Shown in pieces: positions 11,571 to 22,439 of a DNA stretch of 64,000 bases. The first letter of the stretch is position 1; each line of letters opens with the position of its first letter. Made by a program: the position numbers and the translations under genes. The notes beneath the pieces were generated by a model, which was given only the letters and a program-made list of their open reading frames with translations, ran no database searches and was not told the DNA's origin. Source of the stretch: Ceratothoa steindachneri (lineage: Eukaryota; Arthropoda; Malacostraca; Isopoda; Cymothoidae); the NCBI GenBank assembly GCA_963969495.1, contig OZ018324.1:154098672-154162671 (forward strand). The letters are read 5' to 3'.

Positions 11571-11726
11571 CACTATTGTATCTATCTCATTCTTTCTTTC
11601 TCTCTCTCTCTCTCTCTCTGACTTTCTCTGTCTCACTCTGATCCTCTTTCTCTCTCTCTCTCTTCCTCACTCACTCCCTCTCCCTGAATATCTCTCTCAC
11701 TCCTCCTCACTCTCTCCTCCTTTCTG

Positions 11727-12977
11727 ATGGAAAGCATCATGGTGGACAAAATGACGTCGTATTAAGAGTCAAACCTGCTACTGAGGAGTTCCCAGCACGG
11801 CTTCCGAAGGCAACGGTCATGCCTGACGAACCTTGTAGAATTCTTCCACTTCGTTTTCAGTGAGCACGATCGGGACAAGGCGGTGGATGTGGTCTACCTA
11901 GACTTTCAGAAAGCATTTGATAAGGTACCACACCGCCGCCTTCTCCGGAAAGTGCGAGCGCTTGGCATAGACGGAAAGGTAGCCGGCTGGATCGAGAACT
12001 GGCTAAGTGGCAGACGGCAACAAATGGTGGTAAATGGACAGTCTTCTGAGTGGGTGCCCGTTACTAGCGGGGTGCCTCAAGGTTCTGTCCTGGGACCACT
12101 ACTATTCATCATCTACGTCAACGACATGGACGGTGACATGGTTGCCAAGATTTCCAAATTTGCCGACGATACCAAGCTTGGTATGAACGTTGCAAAGGAT
12201 GGAAATACTGCCCGCCTGCGGGAAGATCTTGGGAAGATTGGGGAGTGGTCGGACACGTGGCAAATGCCTTTTAACGTGGGCAAATGCAAAGTGATGCATA
12301 TCGGCCACAGAAACCCCCAATCTCAGTATATTCTTAAGGGCACTGCTCTTGAATCGAGTGACACTGAGAAGGACTTGGGTGTTACTATCACTAGTGACCT
12401 CAAGTTCTCGAAACAGTGCATTGAGGCGGAGAAAAAGGCCCAAAGGATGCTAGGCTATATTAAGCGCCAGTTTGGTTATCGGAACCAGGAGATTGTACTG
12501 TGCCTGTACAACTCACTTGTCCGACCGCACCTGGAGTATGCCGTACAATTTTGGAGTCCTTCATTGCGAAAGGACATCACGAGATTGGAACGCGTACAAG
12601 CCAGGGCAACCAAGCTGATTCCCTCTATCCGACATAAAAGTTATGAGGATAGACTAAGGGAATTAGATCTGTTCTCGCTGGAAACCCGTAGGCAGCGTGG
12701 TCAGCTCATCGAAGTTTTCAAAATACTTCGAGGGTTTGACAATGTTGACTACCGGGATATTTTCACACTGAGTGAGAACAGAACGCGCAATCACGGCTTC
12801 AAACTTGAACTGAAGCGTTACAACCGCAATCTGTGTGGAAATTTTTTCACTTACAGTATCTGCGGTATGTTGAACGCACTTCCAGTGGAAGTTGTCAACA
12901 GTGAATCGGTTGACCAGTTCAAGTCAAGACTAGACAAAGTCTTGAAAAGTGGCCGTTTAGGGACGCAAAACAATTGA
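11727..12977 (+). pseudogene. CR1 ORF2 RT/C-terminal frame, open for 400 codons
   Basis: After a stop at 11763-11765 the frame is open to 12975-12977. Motifs in order: SQHGFRRQRSCLTNLVEF, VYLDFQKAFDKVPHRR, SGVPQGSVLGPLLFIIYVND, FADDTKLG with both catalytic Asp, KCKVMHIGHRNPQ, EKDLGVTITSDLKFSKQC, QARATKLIPSIRHKSYEDRL, LFSLETRRQRGQLIEVFKIL, LPVEVVNSESVDQFKSRLDK. The endonuclease and the first RT blocks are absent, so it is a truncated insertion rather than a working gene. The long intact frame indicates a recent insertion compared with copy b. Confidence 0.9.
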
Positions 12978-13089
12978 GCATCCTTGTGCCCGCTCGATTG
13001 CTAGTCCAAAGGTACCCTCTTTGAATGGACCGTAAGGTCTCCTAGGGTACCTTCTTTCCTTGTTGTTACTCCTTGTTGTTACTCTCTCT

Positions 13090-13165
13090 GACCATCTATC
13101 TCTCTGACACACACACACACTCTCTCTGACCATCTATCTCTCTGACACACACACACACTCTCTCT
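13090..13165. repeat. 38-bp tandem duplication in the CR1 copy d tail
   Basis: GACCATCTATCTCTCTGACA followed by (CA)n and (CT)n is present at 13090 and again at 13128, essentially without change. Confidence 0.85.
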
Positions 13166-13599
13166 CTCTAAATCTTTTTCTATCTCCCCCTTTCAACACG
13201 TTCCACTGTAAGCTCGCACGTGCGCACCCAATCCAAGCAATTTGGGCCTTGTACGTTCATTTGAGGACGGAGCAGAAAAAAAGATGAGGCCCAATTGACC
13301 CGCCTCATCTCCGCTCATCGGAAATAATCTAGTCTCCGTATATAAAAGGGATCTTATGACTATGTGTACACTTTTGCGTATTCATGTGTGTATACTACAT
13401 ACTCTCTATTATTAGACTAAAGCGGAAAAGTGTAGACGGAAAAGGATTTGTCGAAAAAGAGAGCAGCATGTGGTGAGTTGCGAACAAAAAAAACTCCTCC
13501 TCACTGAGATGGTACTGACAAGTGTTTACCGCTAGACTAACCCCTAGCTAAAAAAAAAACTACATTCAAACCGATCATATACGCCACCTACTCTCCCGT

Positions 13600-13947
13600 T
13601 CATCACGCTACAAGACCTCAGATATTCTCAATTACAAACCTTAATTAACCTAACCAACATAATGGTTTCACCCTAAAATTCCCTAAAAGTGGTTCGCTAA
13701 AAAGTGGTGAATTTAGATTAATCGATGAACTGAATGGTCGCTTAACTACCACGGATATTCAAACTACAATTAAAACTACTCATCTCAAACGCCAACTTGT
13801 ACAAATTTAGAGAAACTGATGGTAGTCCAGTTTTATGCGCGGCGCTCCTGAAGAGGGTTGAGGAACTCCAGGAAACTTTTCTATCGGATTAAGGAATTCT
13901 TAATATTACCATTACCTAACCGCATTGACATGGACGGTACAGTTCAT
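13600..13947 (+). repeat. dispersed repeat ending in (TA)n, family X copy 1
   Basis: The end of this stretch (13838-13925: GCTCCTGAAGAGGGTTGAGG, AACTCCAGGAAACTT, CGGATTAAGGAATTCTTA, CCTAACCGCATTGACATG) recurs at 43140-43224 and, in inverse orientation, at 43840-43915. All three copies abut a (TA)n tract. Upstream parts (CCTAAAATTCCC..., GAAACTGATGG) also match 43030-43120. It may be the 3' end of a Penelope-like element or of a non-autonomous relative; that is inference. Confidence 0.6.

Positions 13948-14013
<66 letters not shown>
13948..14013. repeat. (TA)n microsatellite
   Basis: About 30 TA units joining family X copy 1 on the left to the Penelope-like fragment on the right. Confidence 0.95.
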
Positions 14014-14019
<6 letters not shown>

Positions 14020-14890
14020 ATGAAACACTCAAAAAGTATCACGTGAGGGTAGCAAATAATTGCAATGTTCCGCAGGAAAAAAATGAAATGGTGTTTCCGA
14101 GTACTTTCGAACTTTATTAAGTTCCTTATCAAGGATAACTACAAGAAATAATATTATATTAGAGGTGTATATACGAAAGAAAAGTATAAAAGACAGCCTC
14201 AAAAACAACAAATCACCAATGAGGAAGACGGAAGGGGGAAGGTAAAGATTCACATTAAAAATTACAAGACGCAGGTAGTAAGGTCAAAGTGAGAAGACGG
14301 AAAGGGTAACAGATTAAAAGAAATGGAGATAGCCTAACGAGGGAGATTATATGAAACGAGGATCGAAAAAGTGGGGAAAATACAATGTACATGACAGAGC
14401 AGTGACATAATTAAAAAACAAAATGGGCCCACATAACTAAAGAATGAATATAAAACTAAGGACAAAAGTCAGAACTAATTTCTTTAAGTATTAGTTTTTT
14501 AATTATAGTATCTATTTTATATAAGCCAGGGAAAATGTTAAAATTATCACATTAGCTTATAAAAGCACATTCAATGATATTCTTTTTTATAGGGTCATTG
14601 GAACGATAAATAAATTTTGCCGAGTTCCAGTTAATTAGATGGTCCTTATCTGACATGAGAACAAAGAAAGCACTGTTATCTTCCCCTCTTCGGACATTAT
14701 ATTTATGTTGATTTATGCAAACAGAAAGTTGTTTACCTGTTTGTCCATAATATTATGGACAAACAGGACTGGTACCAAAACTCGGTGACAAATCATTTTT
14801 GGTAACCAAATCACTCACAACATTGATACTGGCACACACCTATAAGTTCATTTGTACAGATATATTTACCAAATTTACATGTTAAAGACT
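14014..14890 (-). mobile_element. Penelope-like element, C-terminal and 3' part
   Basis: Read on minus, 14770-14470 encodes YYGQTGKQLSVCINQHKY, VRRGEDNSAFF, DKDHLINWNSAKFIYRS and KKNIIECAFIS. This is the typical order of the GIY-YIG endonuclease domain at the C-terminus of Penelope-like reverse transcriptases (YxGQTG, R/QH, NxAxF, H.INW, IE.). After it come FPGLYKIDTI and a stop, then a UTR-like stretch to the (TA)n tract. The RT domain is not visible, and the sequence upstream of GQTG (14770-14890) is in broken frame, with stops before the YYG. Confidence 0.7.
14736..14767. repeat. perfect 32-bp palindrome
   Basis: CCTGTTTGTCCATAAT at 14736-14751 is followed at once by its exact reverse complement to 14767, with no spacer. 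The GQTG codons of the Penelope-like domain lie in it, so the right half is inherited from the element and the left half is probably a local inverted copy. Confidence 0.95.
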
Positions 14891-14899
14891 TGGAAGATT

Positions 14900-15930
14900 G
14901 CTGTACTATTACTTTTATTTAATGAACTCGCCATCGTCCACAACCACGGGTCTCATGTTTCATTGGAACCTGATTCAGGCCTCCTCGACGGTTCTTCTGT
15001 TAAGTGGGTGAAAACTGTTGTGATCTTGGTCCAAAGCTCCACCTTGGGTGCACGGAGATCTGTTTGTATCTCTCCCAACCACGCTCTACAAGGGGTTGCA
15101 GAGGTTTGGTCAAATAAGTTGTCTGACAGCAAAGACTGGATCCTCCTGCTTGTGTGGCAATGGTGCAGAGTCCTGCTGCCTCACCTACTCCCTTTCAGCG
15201 GCCACCTCCTGGATCAAGGGCAACACCAACCCCTCCAGGCACTTGATGTAGGCCTTCGGGAAGATAAACGTGGGCATAACGTGGCCCTCGCTACTGACCA
15301 TCTCAAACACCATGATGGCTATCGGGAACTTGGACTTCATAACTTTCAGCGTATCTTTAGGGGACACAGGCAGACACTTGTTTTGCGAGTTCACCACCTG
15401 GTCCCAGCAGAATTTCTTCTTCTCTGAGAAGATCCAAAGCATGCCAGACTTGAGAGGATGCTTCAGTTTGTTCACAAACTTCGCAGCACATTCATTCTGT
15501 TTGTACTTCATCTTCTGCGACAGAAGCTGGCCCTTTTTTATATTGTAAGACTAGTAGGGATGTTCTAATTGACTAACTGTCTGGTGAGAGACCCTGGCAC
15601 TCCCTCGCCCTTGGCTATATCCCTTAGTATCTTGCTGGGATCGTTTTCAATGGTGGCTTGGATCTCCAAAGCAAATTCGTTGGTTCTCTTCGGATCAGAG
15701 CGCTTAGAGTGACGTTTTAGAACCGCTGTATACTCGAATTCTTAACCTGACTCATCCAATTCTTTGCTGATCCTCTGCACAGTCCTCAAATTGATACCTA
15801 AGCACTCAGAGATCTCCTGTTTGGTCCCCCAGGCGTAAATACCAAGCAGTAAGGCTTGCTTTTTCTAATTTTTTGGAGGATTGAATTCAGCCTTCACAGA
15901 CGATGCATAATTGAGTCCACTATGATATGA
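14900..15930 (-). pseudogene. mariner-type transposase pseudogene
   Basis: Minus-strand reading from 15900 to 14930 gives, in order, a helix-turn-helix part (KQEISECLGINLRTVQRISK), a linker (RSDPKRTNEFALEIQATIEN), LWIFSEKKKFCWDQ, NSQNKCLPVSPKD, KFPIAIMVFEMVSSEGHVMP, and then QQDSAP. These are the blocks of a mariner/Tc1 transposase around the first and second catalytic Asp. The first Asp of the usual FSDEKNF is not seen (FSEKKKF), while the Asp of QQDSAP is kept. Stops at several places and a frameshift after QQDSAP break the frame. No terminal inverted repeats were identified. The plus-strand frame at 14852-15427 is its antisense shadow. Confidence 0.8.
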
Positions 15931-16982
15931 ATAAGAGATTACCGAATTCAGAAAACGCGCATGCGCGTAATTCAGAGTTGCCATTGGCGATAAATTACTC
16001 ACCGCAGCCTGTATATGTCATAAAAGCGTTCAAACTACTTGGTTGAATATATTTTTTTTGTATTAGCTCAATTGGTGATCTTGTAGTTGTCATTGCAAGG
16101 TGGATTAGGATAAAAAAGAAACCTCACAAATGAGTGTTATATAAATCTCGTGAAGCCTTAAGTTGGGCACGCAAATAATTATGCGCATACAAATAAGCTA
16201 AAAGGGTATAACAGTCTCCATAACTAAAAATAATGTATAGCAATAATATATAGCAAGGCGTTATAACAGGCACATAAATCGATCATTGAATTAATATACC
16301 ATCCTGTAATAATTAATTAATGTAAGATAAAACAAATATTTGTAAATAATGTTCAACCGCAATTTAATATGTATTGAGAAAAGCAGAGAGTATTGTAAGG
16401 ATGCAAACGAAATCGTTAGAATTCCCACACGGATTTACGAACACACACATGAGAAAACAGATGTTAGCCGAAAGCTCTGGAAACAGCTAACGAAGGCAGC
16501 TGAACAAACTTAGGGCGATATCTGATCTGACCAGCCAGACTTTACGTGAACCTGTGAAACGGCGGAATCAATCTTGCTATTAATGCTGGCCTGATAAAGC
16601 CAAAGGTAGCTAATGCAAATACACTCCTAATACACACGTGTTCACACTGAACACGCACATACCCTTTGACTCCACTCAGCAGGCGTAACAAAGAAGAAAC
16701 GAACACACGTTGACCCGATAGGCACCGCCCCGCATTCAGATTATAAGAAAAGAAGTCACGCCCCCTTAATGACGGTAGTATAAATAGACAGACAAAAACA
16801 CTGCTGTCATGATTCATAATTCTTGATTCTCGTTTCTGACTTGTACATTAATAGCATCATTATTATTCGTGTCACGAGTCCGTTCATCTTCCTTGATCCA
16901 TCCGGAGACTTACACGAAACACGGAAACTCAACGATGATAGCCAAAGTCTCAACAATTTCGCTTGCCCGAACTGATGTAGTC
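15931..16982. other. no gene recognised
   Basis: Short frames only. The 91-codon minus-strand frame at 16542-16817 has no recognisable domain. ACGCGCATGCGCGT-like self-complementary bases lie near 15955-15968. Confidence 0.5.
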
Positions 16983-17035
16983 CTAAGCCAGGTCAATACA
17001 AAACAAGTGGGGCGACCTTGTAGTCATATTGCCAA
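16983..17035 (+). repeat. 53-bp CR1 ORF2 fragment
   Basis: CCAGGTCAATACAAA, then GG.CGACCTTGTAG.CATATTG, matches 6552-6602 in the endonuclease start of CR1 copy b, encoding the LNARSIQTK...DNLVAIL region. It breaks off on both sides into unrelated sequence. Such a short internal fragment is not a normal LINE insertion. Confidence 0.65.
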
Positions 17036-19510
17036 TCAAGCCTATCAAACCGCCATTTCTTTCGAGTCCTTCCTTCTACCAAGCGATAACCAAGTTACCT
17101 TTTGAACCCATCCTACGAGCGGATTATCCGTTTTTAAGAACATTTAGAGTCAAACACACTCGACAGTAAAACCTTGAACGCCTTCGCCCGATATCCACAC
17201 TCTGGTAACCCATCGTCACCTAAAGGGGGTGACCACCTTCCGTAATATCCATTTGTTTTATTTTCCTGTCTATTGTTACTGTTGTTTCCCTCTTGCGACC
17301 ACATTGCCTAGCCCTTGCTGAATCCGAATTAAGACCGTTTTCAATTTTTGTTTATATTGCTTACTGTTTAAGAAGAAGCCCCCAATTTCTTTTTCTGTTT
17401 TAGTTCAGTATCACTTAATAAAACTTTGATCTGTCCAATTCTCCGAGGACTCAAATCACTGACTTTACCTATAGCTGTTCATTTTCTTTTTATCTAGTAC
17501 ACTGCAAGAAAAACCAGTTACTATTATCCACAGGCAAGCAAAATTCACACTAGTTGAATTACTGGGTCAGTAACAACAAAAGAGAATAGCTCGCACACCC
17601 TCACCCTGCCAAGTCTGAATATTGGAACTGAGGCACGAGACTAACAGTTGCTGCAGCGGGCAAAACCGAATCGGTGTTGCATTCTTTTATTTCAACAAAT
17701 TTGCAAAAAATGAAGCAAAGCACTCTAATTTCTAGTCTTCAGAAATGTACAATAGTTATTTCACACTAATATGATAAAATAATCTCATTATTGACTCATT
17801 TTAAGTTACCTTTTAGCAAAAAAATTATGAATTTTCAAGAAATTCATAGCAGAGAGGTTTTCCTAGGTGTACCAATAGAATTCCACTGATACGTGAGCCT
17901 ATGGTATGGTTACGTGATATAATATTATGTAGCTTAACAATTAGCTCCTGGATTTAGCGTGTAGTGGGTCACTAATTCATGTTTGCTGCTCGAAGCTTAA
18001 TCAGGTAATGAGTGAAGGTGCTAAGACTTCATGGTTATTACCGTAAATTAGTTGGTTGTCTCAAAGATAGAAGTAATAGAATTACGCTCTCCGGATCATT
18101 TTGACAACCGTATTTTTAGAATAAAAATGCTCTTTTGTAAGTAACTTGCAGTTTCATTCATCCTAACATGCACAATGTATATGTACAACTTATAGTCATG
18201 CATATTTTATATCTGTAATTTATCATGCATTACACCATTATTTTTTTAAGCAACTGCAAGTTTGTCCGAATCATTATGGTCGCTTTTGTATTTCTCTATT
18301 CATTTTGCTACGTTGAACACGTATCCTTTTTATTATGTTCATAGTGATGGCTTTCCTAAACATGTTTATACCATTGCATTTCACAAGTATTTTATAGGCT
18401 CGATTTAATTTATAGCAATCCTGTAGTTCACTATGAGTTGAATACAACCCGGGGATTCAAGTTGCCTAATTACGGAGCGGCCACTCATGGTACCAAAACT
18501 ATTTCAGCCCGCCCTCGGTGCAACCAATGTCTTGAGTTACGTGGAACCGCAAAGATCAAACACTTTCACTATGTCTCTTTATTTCTTTGCCCTTGCAGAC
18601 CACAGCCTCAAACTATTATAATAAAGCTATATTTTGTGTTTATAGTCGGATTACTTAACATATTGAGCAGTACAAAAAAATATCTAAGAATAATTTTAGG
18701 AAATAAGTTAACTCTAATGCTTCAAAATACTTGAGCTAAGTGATCTTTATGATTTATGAATTTTACTTAATAAATTCCGGTTCAAAATTGTTGGAAAACT
18801 GATTAGGAGCAATCGATGTAATGATTTGGGAAGTTTGAGTCGTGATTTACCCCCTAAATACTTGGCTCGTCTCGCATAAGCTTTTAAATGAAAAAAGAAC
18901 GATAGAAAAGAAGAGATGAATGAAAGACCGCGGATAAACAATCTAAATAAGCTTGGAACACTATCAATAATGACAAAGAATCCTAAAAAATAATCCTTTA
19001 AATAATTCAAGTGTCCAACCTGCATTTTAAAATAAGTTTGAACATAAATAGAGAGTTACCGAAATGTAGGTAAACGGAAGTATCCTTTATCATTAAATGG
19101 ATAAAGAAGGAGGGAATAAAGAGGAAGTGATAACTGATACACAGAATAAATGGTAACTCAAACGACCTAATTTCGTATATTTTGATAGAGGAAGGCATAG
19201 CACAGCCTAGTGTCATCTCCATCCTAGGAAAATAAAAATGGATAACTCTTGACGAAGCTTTACTTAATTCGAATTATACAAAAGGAAAATTGCTGAGTAC
19301 TATCAAGTTATATCGCTTTGGGTGGAGAGGAAATAAAGGAAACACGTCAAGTAAAATACTGAGAATGAAGAGCACTAATAGCAAACTTAACCTGGGATGA
19401 AAGGTTTGTTTATGTGATCCGATCAAAGAAAAGCTTCGGGAGGTCATTTGAAGAAAGCCAAGAATCCGCATACACCGATCCTTACCCTAAGATTTTTCAT
19501 CTTCGAAATG
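17036..19510. other. no gene recognised
   Basis: AT-rich sequence with short frames. 17390-17430 has CTTAATAAAACTTTG, a possible polyadenylation context, and 17100-17260 is more GC-rich; together they could be an old LTR, but no second copy is visible in the window to prove it. The 98-codon plus frame at 18438-18734 shows no domain I know. Confidence 0.5.
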
Positions 19511-19514
19511 CTTT

Positions 19515-19645
19515 TCGTCGCGTGCGACTTTATATCTCACTATGTCGGTCGGTCGGTGTCCGTTTTGCTTTTTTTATTTGGTAATAATATTGTAACTATT
19601 CGTTCGATTCTAACGAAATTTGAAATGGGGCGTAACGTGAGTGGA
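19515..19645 (+). repeat. dispersed repeat family Y, copy 1
   Basis: GGTCGGTCGGT, then TTTGGTAATAATATTGTAAC, TATTCGTTCGATTCTAACGA and AATTTGAAA, match the repeats at 39060-39300. The preceding CGTGCGACTTTATA...ACTAT also corresponds to CGTGTACGCGACTCTATAAG near 39035. Function unknown. Confidence 0.7.
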
Positions 19646-19961
19646 GGCGACAGGCGCATTTCGCGTCATTACCCGCTCCATTATTCAATTTCGCAAGAAA
19701 TCGGATTAAAGTCACCGGAATTTGAATATATTATGCTTGCCACGGGTCACTGGGGAACATAGGAAACAACCGACCCGCATCCGGAAACCCATGAGCTTTA
19801 TTTACCTCGCTCCCTTACTCATTGAACCTAAAAGGAAACCGCAAGAAAGAAGAACGAGAACATTCGCACACTTAATAATGCATACATACACACATCTATC
19901 GGGTAATAGTTTGTGACAGCTATTTTCTAGACCAATAAGTAGGCAACATAACTATACAATC

Positions 19962-19962
<1 letters not shown>

Positions 19963-20014
<52 letters not shown>
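19963..20014. repeat. (TA)n microsatellite
   Basis: About 25 TA units immediately left of a Tc1-like fragment. Confidence 0.95.
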
Positions 20015-20015
<1 letters not shown>

Positions 20016-20405
20016 CCCATATAACGTCCGTTTGGAAAAAAGTTGTGCAAATTTGCATGAAGAAAACGAAATTTATCAGCAGATAATTGTCTAAAATGAG
20101 CAGAACGCATAAGTTTCTTTAGGAGAGAACCAATATTGTTTCTATAGCAACTAACTTTATTTAAATCTCGTGTACGTTAGGTCATTCTCTTGCCGGTTCT
20201 CATCAGGTAAAATGGTTAAGAAATCTATCACGCCTCTCTCTGTCCGCGAGCTGATCGAAAAGCTGCGTCACAAGATGGTCTTTCATTTGGAGCCATTGCA
20301 GAGACTGCCAAGCACTCCAAAAGTGTAGTCCATAATATTTTATTAACCTATGACAAAACGGGTTTATTTAAGGCTAGTCAATCAACTGGTAGACCAAAGA
20401 AGACT
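20015..20405 (+). pseudogene. Tc1-like transposase N-terminal fragment
   Basis: An ATG at 20213 begins MVKKSITPLSVRELIEKLRH. After a one-base frame change the reading continues DGLSFGAIAETAKHSKSVVH, then NILLTYDKTGLFKASQSTGR and PKKT. This is the first helix-turn-helix of Tc1 transposases with the following GRPKK hook. Similarity stops abruptly at about 20405, before the second helix-turn-helix, and the catalytic domain is missing. About 200 bases of possible 5' end lie between the (TA)n tract and the ATG. Confidence 0.7.
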
Positions 20406-21350
20406 GTGTGGGGATGCCCTCGAAGGAACAGAGTGAAAGGAAGCCCCCCTCGGAATACTCCTTTCAGCCCCTTCGCTCTAAACCATGTGCTTGTTGGTGT
20501 GGAGAGTTTAGAATCCTCGAGAAGGAAGCAGTTCCGCGCTGAATCACCCGACCCTGCTGTATTTGCCTTCGGACGCTCCTCGCTCACTCCCCTCCCCCGC
20601 GATAACGCCGAGTTCTCACCCCCATGCTTCCCAAGCATGTCTATTCCTCCACGAGCGCAGGCGTACTAACCATACCCCCATATCATGAGTCAAACTTCGC
20701 TGTCCGATCCTACTCTTAATCTCGAAGTTTACATAGACTAACGTCGAGAATCCTCTAGGGACGACCATGCTCTGGGGCTATCTATCGGACCAGCCAGCTG
20801 GCTATTTAACCTTGAGTCCGCCATTCATCGAGGAGATTGAGAGTCTGCCAGTTCCTCTGCCCAGACCGTTTTGTCTGTTCCCCGCGAAATCCCGCAACCC
20901 CTGCCGCCCCCCTCATCTCGGACCTTATTCAAGACTCCCGTTCCTTCGTGTCTGAGACTCCCTGCTGAACCGTAGAACAGTCTCGTATTTAAGATTCCAT
21001 CTCTCTGGAACAGGAAAAGTCTCGTTCTTCACCAAGAAGTACTCAAAACTCCCATCTATGAGTCCTCCTCGTTAGGACTCACCCGCAGTATCTTCTCGAA
21101 GACCTGTCTCGTTGGTTCCCCACCCCCTCAGATCACCACCACGCGTCAAGGTAAAGAAATCTTGTGTTGTAATCCACTGATTACACCCTGTCAATCGTCA
21201 CCCGCATCCACTTTTGAATGGACTTTTTTCTCAATCGTAATTAACATCTCTTGTTCGAGTTAACTTTAATTTTGCTCCTTCCGCTTAACTCTGTCATATT
21301 ATAAATTGTCACAAATAACTATCTTTATCGACTAATTTGCTCCCCCTTTT
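20406..21350. other. GC-rich unassigned block, possibly LTR-derived
   Basis: Base composition rises sharply at the junction with the Tc1 fragment. The 86/87-codon frames on both strands at 20378-20669 mirror each other and have no domain. CCCCACC, CGTTAGGACTC and TGTAATCCACTGATTACA elements look like those of the LTR-like repeats at 25140 and 44640, but I could not align them over any length. Confidence 0.35.
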
Positions 21351-21352
<2 letters not shown>

Positions 21353-21400
<48 letters not shown>

Positions 21401-21425
21401 TATATATAGATAGATAGATAGATAT
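21353..21425. repeat. (TA)n with a short (TAGA)n end
   Basis: About 22 TA units, an interruption, more TA and then GATA repeats. It forms the tail side of the SINE-like repeat that follows. Confidence 0.93.
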
Positions 21426-21435
21426 ATGTATATAT

Positions 21436-21640
21436 CTCTCAAAGTAGCGCGAGAGAATGATGAAAATGAATCCATTAAACCACATTGAAAGAGAAAACGG
21501 AATAATTTTTCCTTGCAGTAATATTTTTATTACCTTTTTTCGAAAAAATCCGTGCAGGGAAGCGATTCGAACCAGGCACACTGAGGCAGCGAGCACCGCT
21601 CTGATCACAGTTAAAAGTATGCCGTTAGTACCCCATTTAT
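21436..21640 (-). mobile_element. tRNA-derived SINE-like repeat, copy 1
   Basis: Read on minus it has a tRNA-like head (ACTGTGATCAGAGCGGTGCT as A-box region, CTGGTTCGAATCGC as B box at about 21562-21575), a short body with GTGCAGG...GGATTTTTTCG and an end, CTCTCGCGCTACTTTGAGAG, next to the (TA)n tract. An inverted copy lies at 43560-43757 and matches over about 190 bases, also next to (TA)n. Both being tRNA-headed and (TA)n-tailed supports a SINE family. Confidence 0.75.
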
Positions 21641-21689
21641 TATATATAAGTTAAAATTATATTTTTGCGTCTTGTTCTTTATATATCCT

Positions 21690-22265
21690 TTAAAATGCAA
21701 CTTGGTAAGCCATTCGATAAATCCCGGTCAACCGTAAATCGCACTCTGCATAAAAATCAAAGAGGCGGTCCCCCACTCCTTTTATTGCCCACAAGCATAT
21801 CGTAGACAGCCTAGGGTCGGCTATCTGCCCGTGCTTGTGTATGTGCCCTTGCGCCAAGGGAGTCTTCACAGGCATACCTCGGCAAAGCCATTAATGAAAT
21901 TGTGAAAAAGAAACTTTTCAAGATAGCTGCAGCAGGTTCTCGAGAGAATAGTGAGAATTTGGACATCATTGTCTCCAGGCAGACCGTATAACATCGACTT
22001 GACGAAGACATTCTTTATGTTTGCGATCAAACCATTGATCAACCCTGCATTCACCACTGAGCAGGTTACATGGTCGGGTGACCAATAGAGCCAAGTCCAT
22101 TCCAGTGATGAATTGAAGTTGATCGGATCCAATCATACGAGGTTCGTTCATCGTAGTGTAGGCGACGAAAGATTATCTACCAATTTTACTAAAAGAGTGT
22201 GAAGTTTTGCAAAGGAAGTGTCATGGTCTGGAGAGTGATTTCTGTAGATACTGAGCCAATTCGGG
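21690..22265 (+). pseudogene. Tc1-like transposase fragment
   Basis: Reading frames joined by shifts give LGKPFDKSRSTVNRTLHKNQ, then SRENSENLDIIVSRQTV and HRLDEDI (second helix-turn-helix), then WSGDQ with HSSDELKLIGSNHTRFVHRS, VGDERLSTNFTKR and GSVMVWRVISVDTEPI. These correspond to the Tc1 blocks around the first catalytic Asp (WSDE, VWR, GGSVMVWG). That Asp aligns with the Gly-Asp of WSGDQ but is not in context. The element is cut at the (TA)n tract at 22266, so the second Asp and final Glu/Asp region is lost. Confidence 0.75.

Positions 22266-22331
<66 letters not shown>
22266..22331. repeat. (TA)n microsatellite
   Basis: About 32 TA units at the right-hand break of the Tc1 fragment. Confidence 0.96.
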
Positions 22332-22333
<2 letters not shown>

Positions 22334-22439
22334 TAGAATAACCAGCAGGGCACATGAACGAAACACATAGATGAGATACCGATAGAGGGGATGAAAAGAG
22401 CAACCAAAAAAATAGATGTGGAAATGCGCAGCACATATT

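Larger units (their letters stand above)
9601..11594 (+). mobile_element. 5'-truncated CR1 LINE (copy c)
   Basis: It starts inside the RT domain, straight after the CT-rich tail of copy b, and runs through the ORF2 C-terminus to a 3' UTR. The UTR ends in a perfect 8-bp hairpin, AGTACCTC (11495) with GAGGTACT (11529), and the repeats CCTTGTAACTCTTTGTAACT. The coding part is much richer in A and T at third positions than copies b and d, so it is a different CR1 subfamily. A (TA)n tract sits in its 3' UTR at 11314-11356. Confidence 0.85.
11726..13175 (+). mobile_element. 5'-truncated CR1 LINE (copy d), best preserved
   Basis: It begins in RT sequence (ESIMVDKM...) directly after the CT-rich tail of copy c. 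The 3' UTR is short, with a perfect 9-bp hairpin AGGTACCCT (13010) / AGGGTACCT (13044), then CCTTGTTGTTACT twice and a CT/CA-rich tail. GC-rich codon use sets it apart from copy c. It is the last of four CR1 tails in the same orientation. Confidence 0.87.

Noticed and set aside
13838..13905. Hammerhead ribozyme
   Set aside because: The core CTGATGA is not present (CTGAAGA instead) and I could not draw all three stems; kept only as a question in the family X finding.
14852..15427. 191-codon plus-strand frame
   Set aside because: It is the antisense of the mariner pseudogene, whose minus reading has clear transposase motifs.
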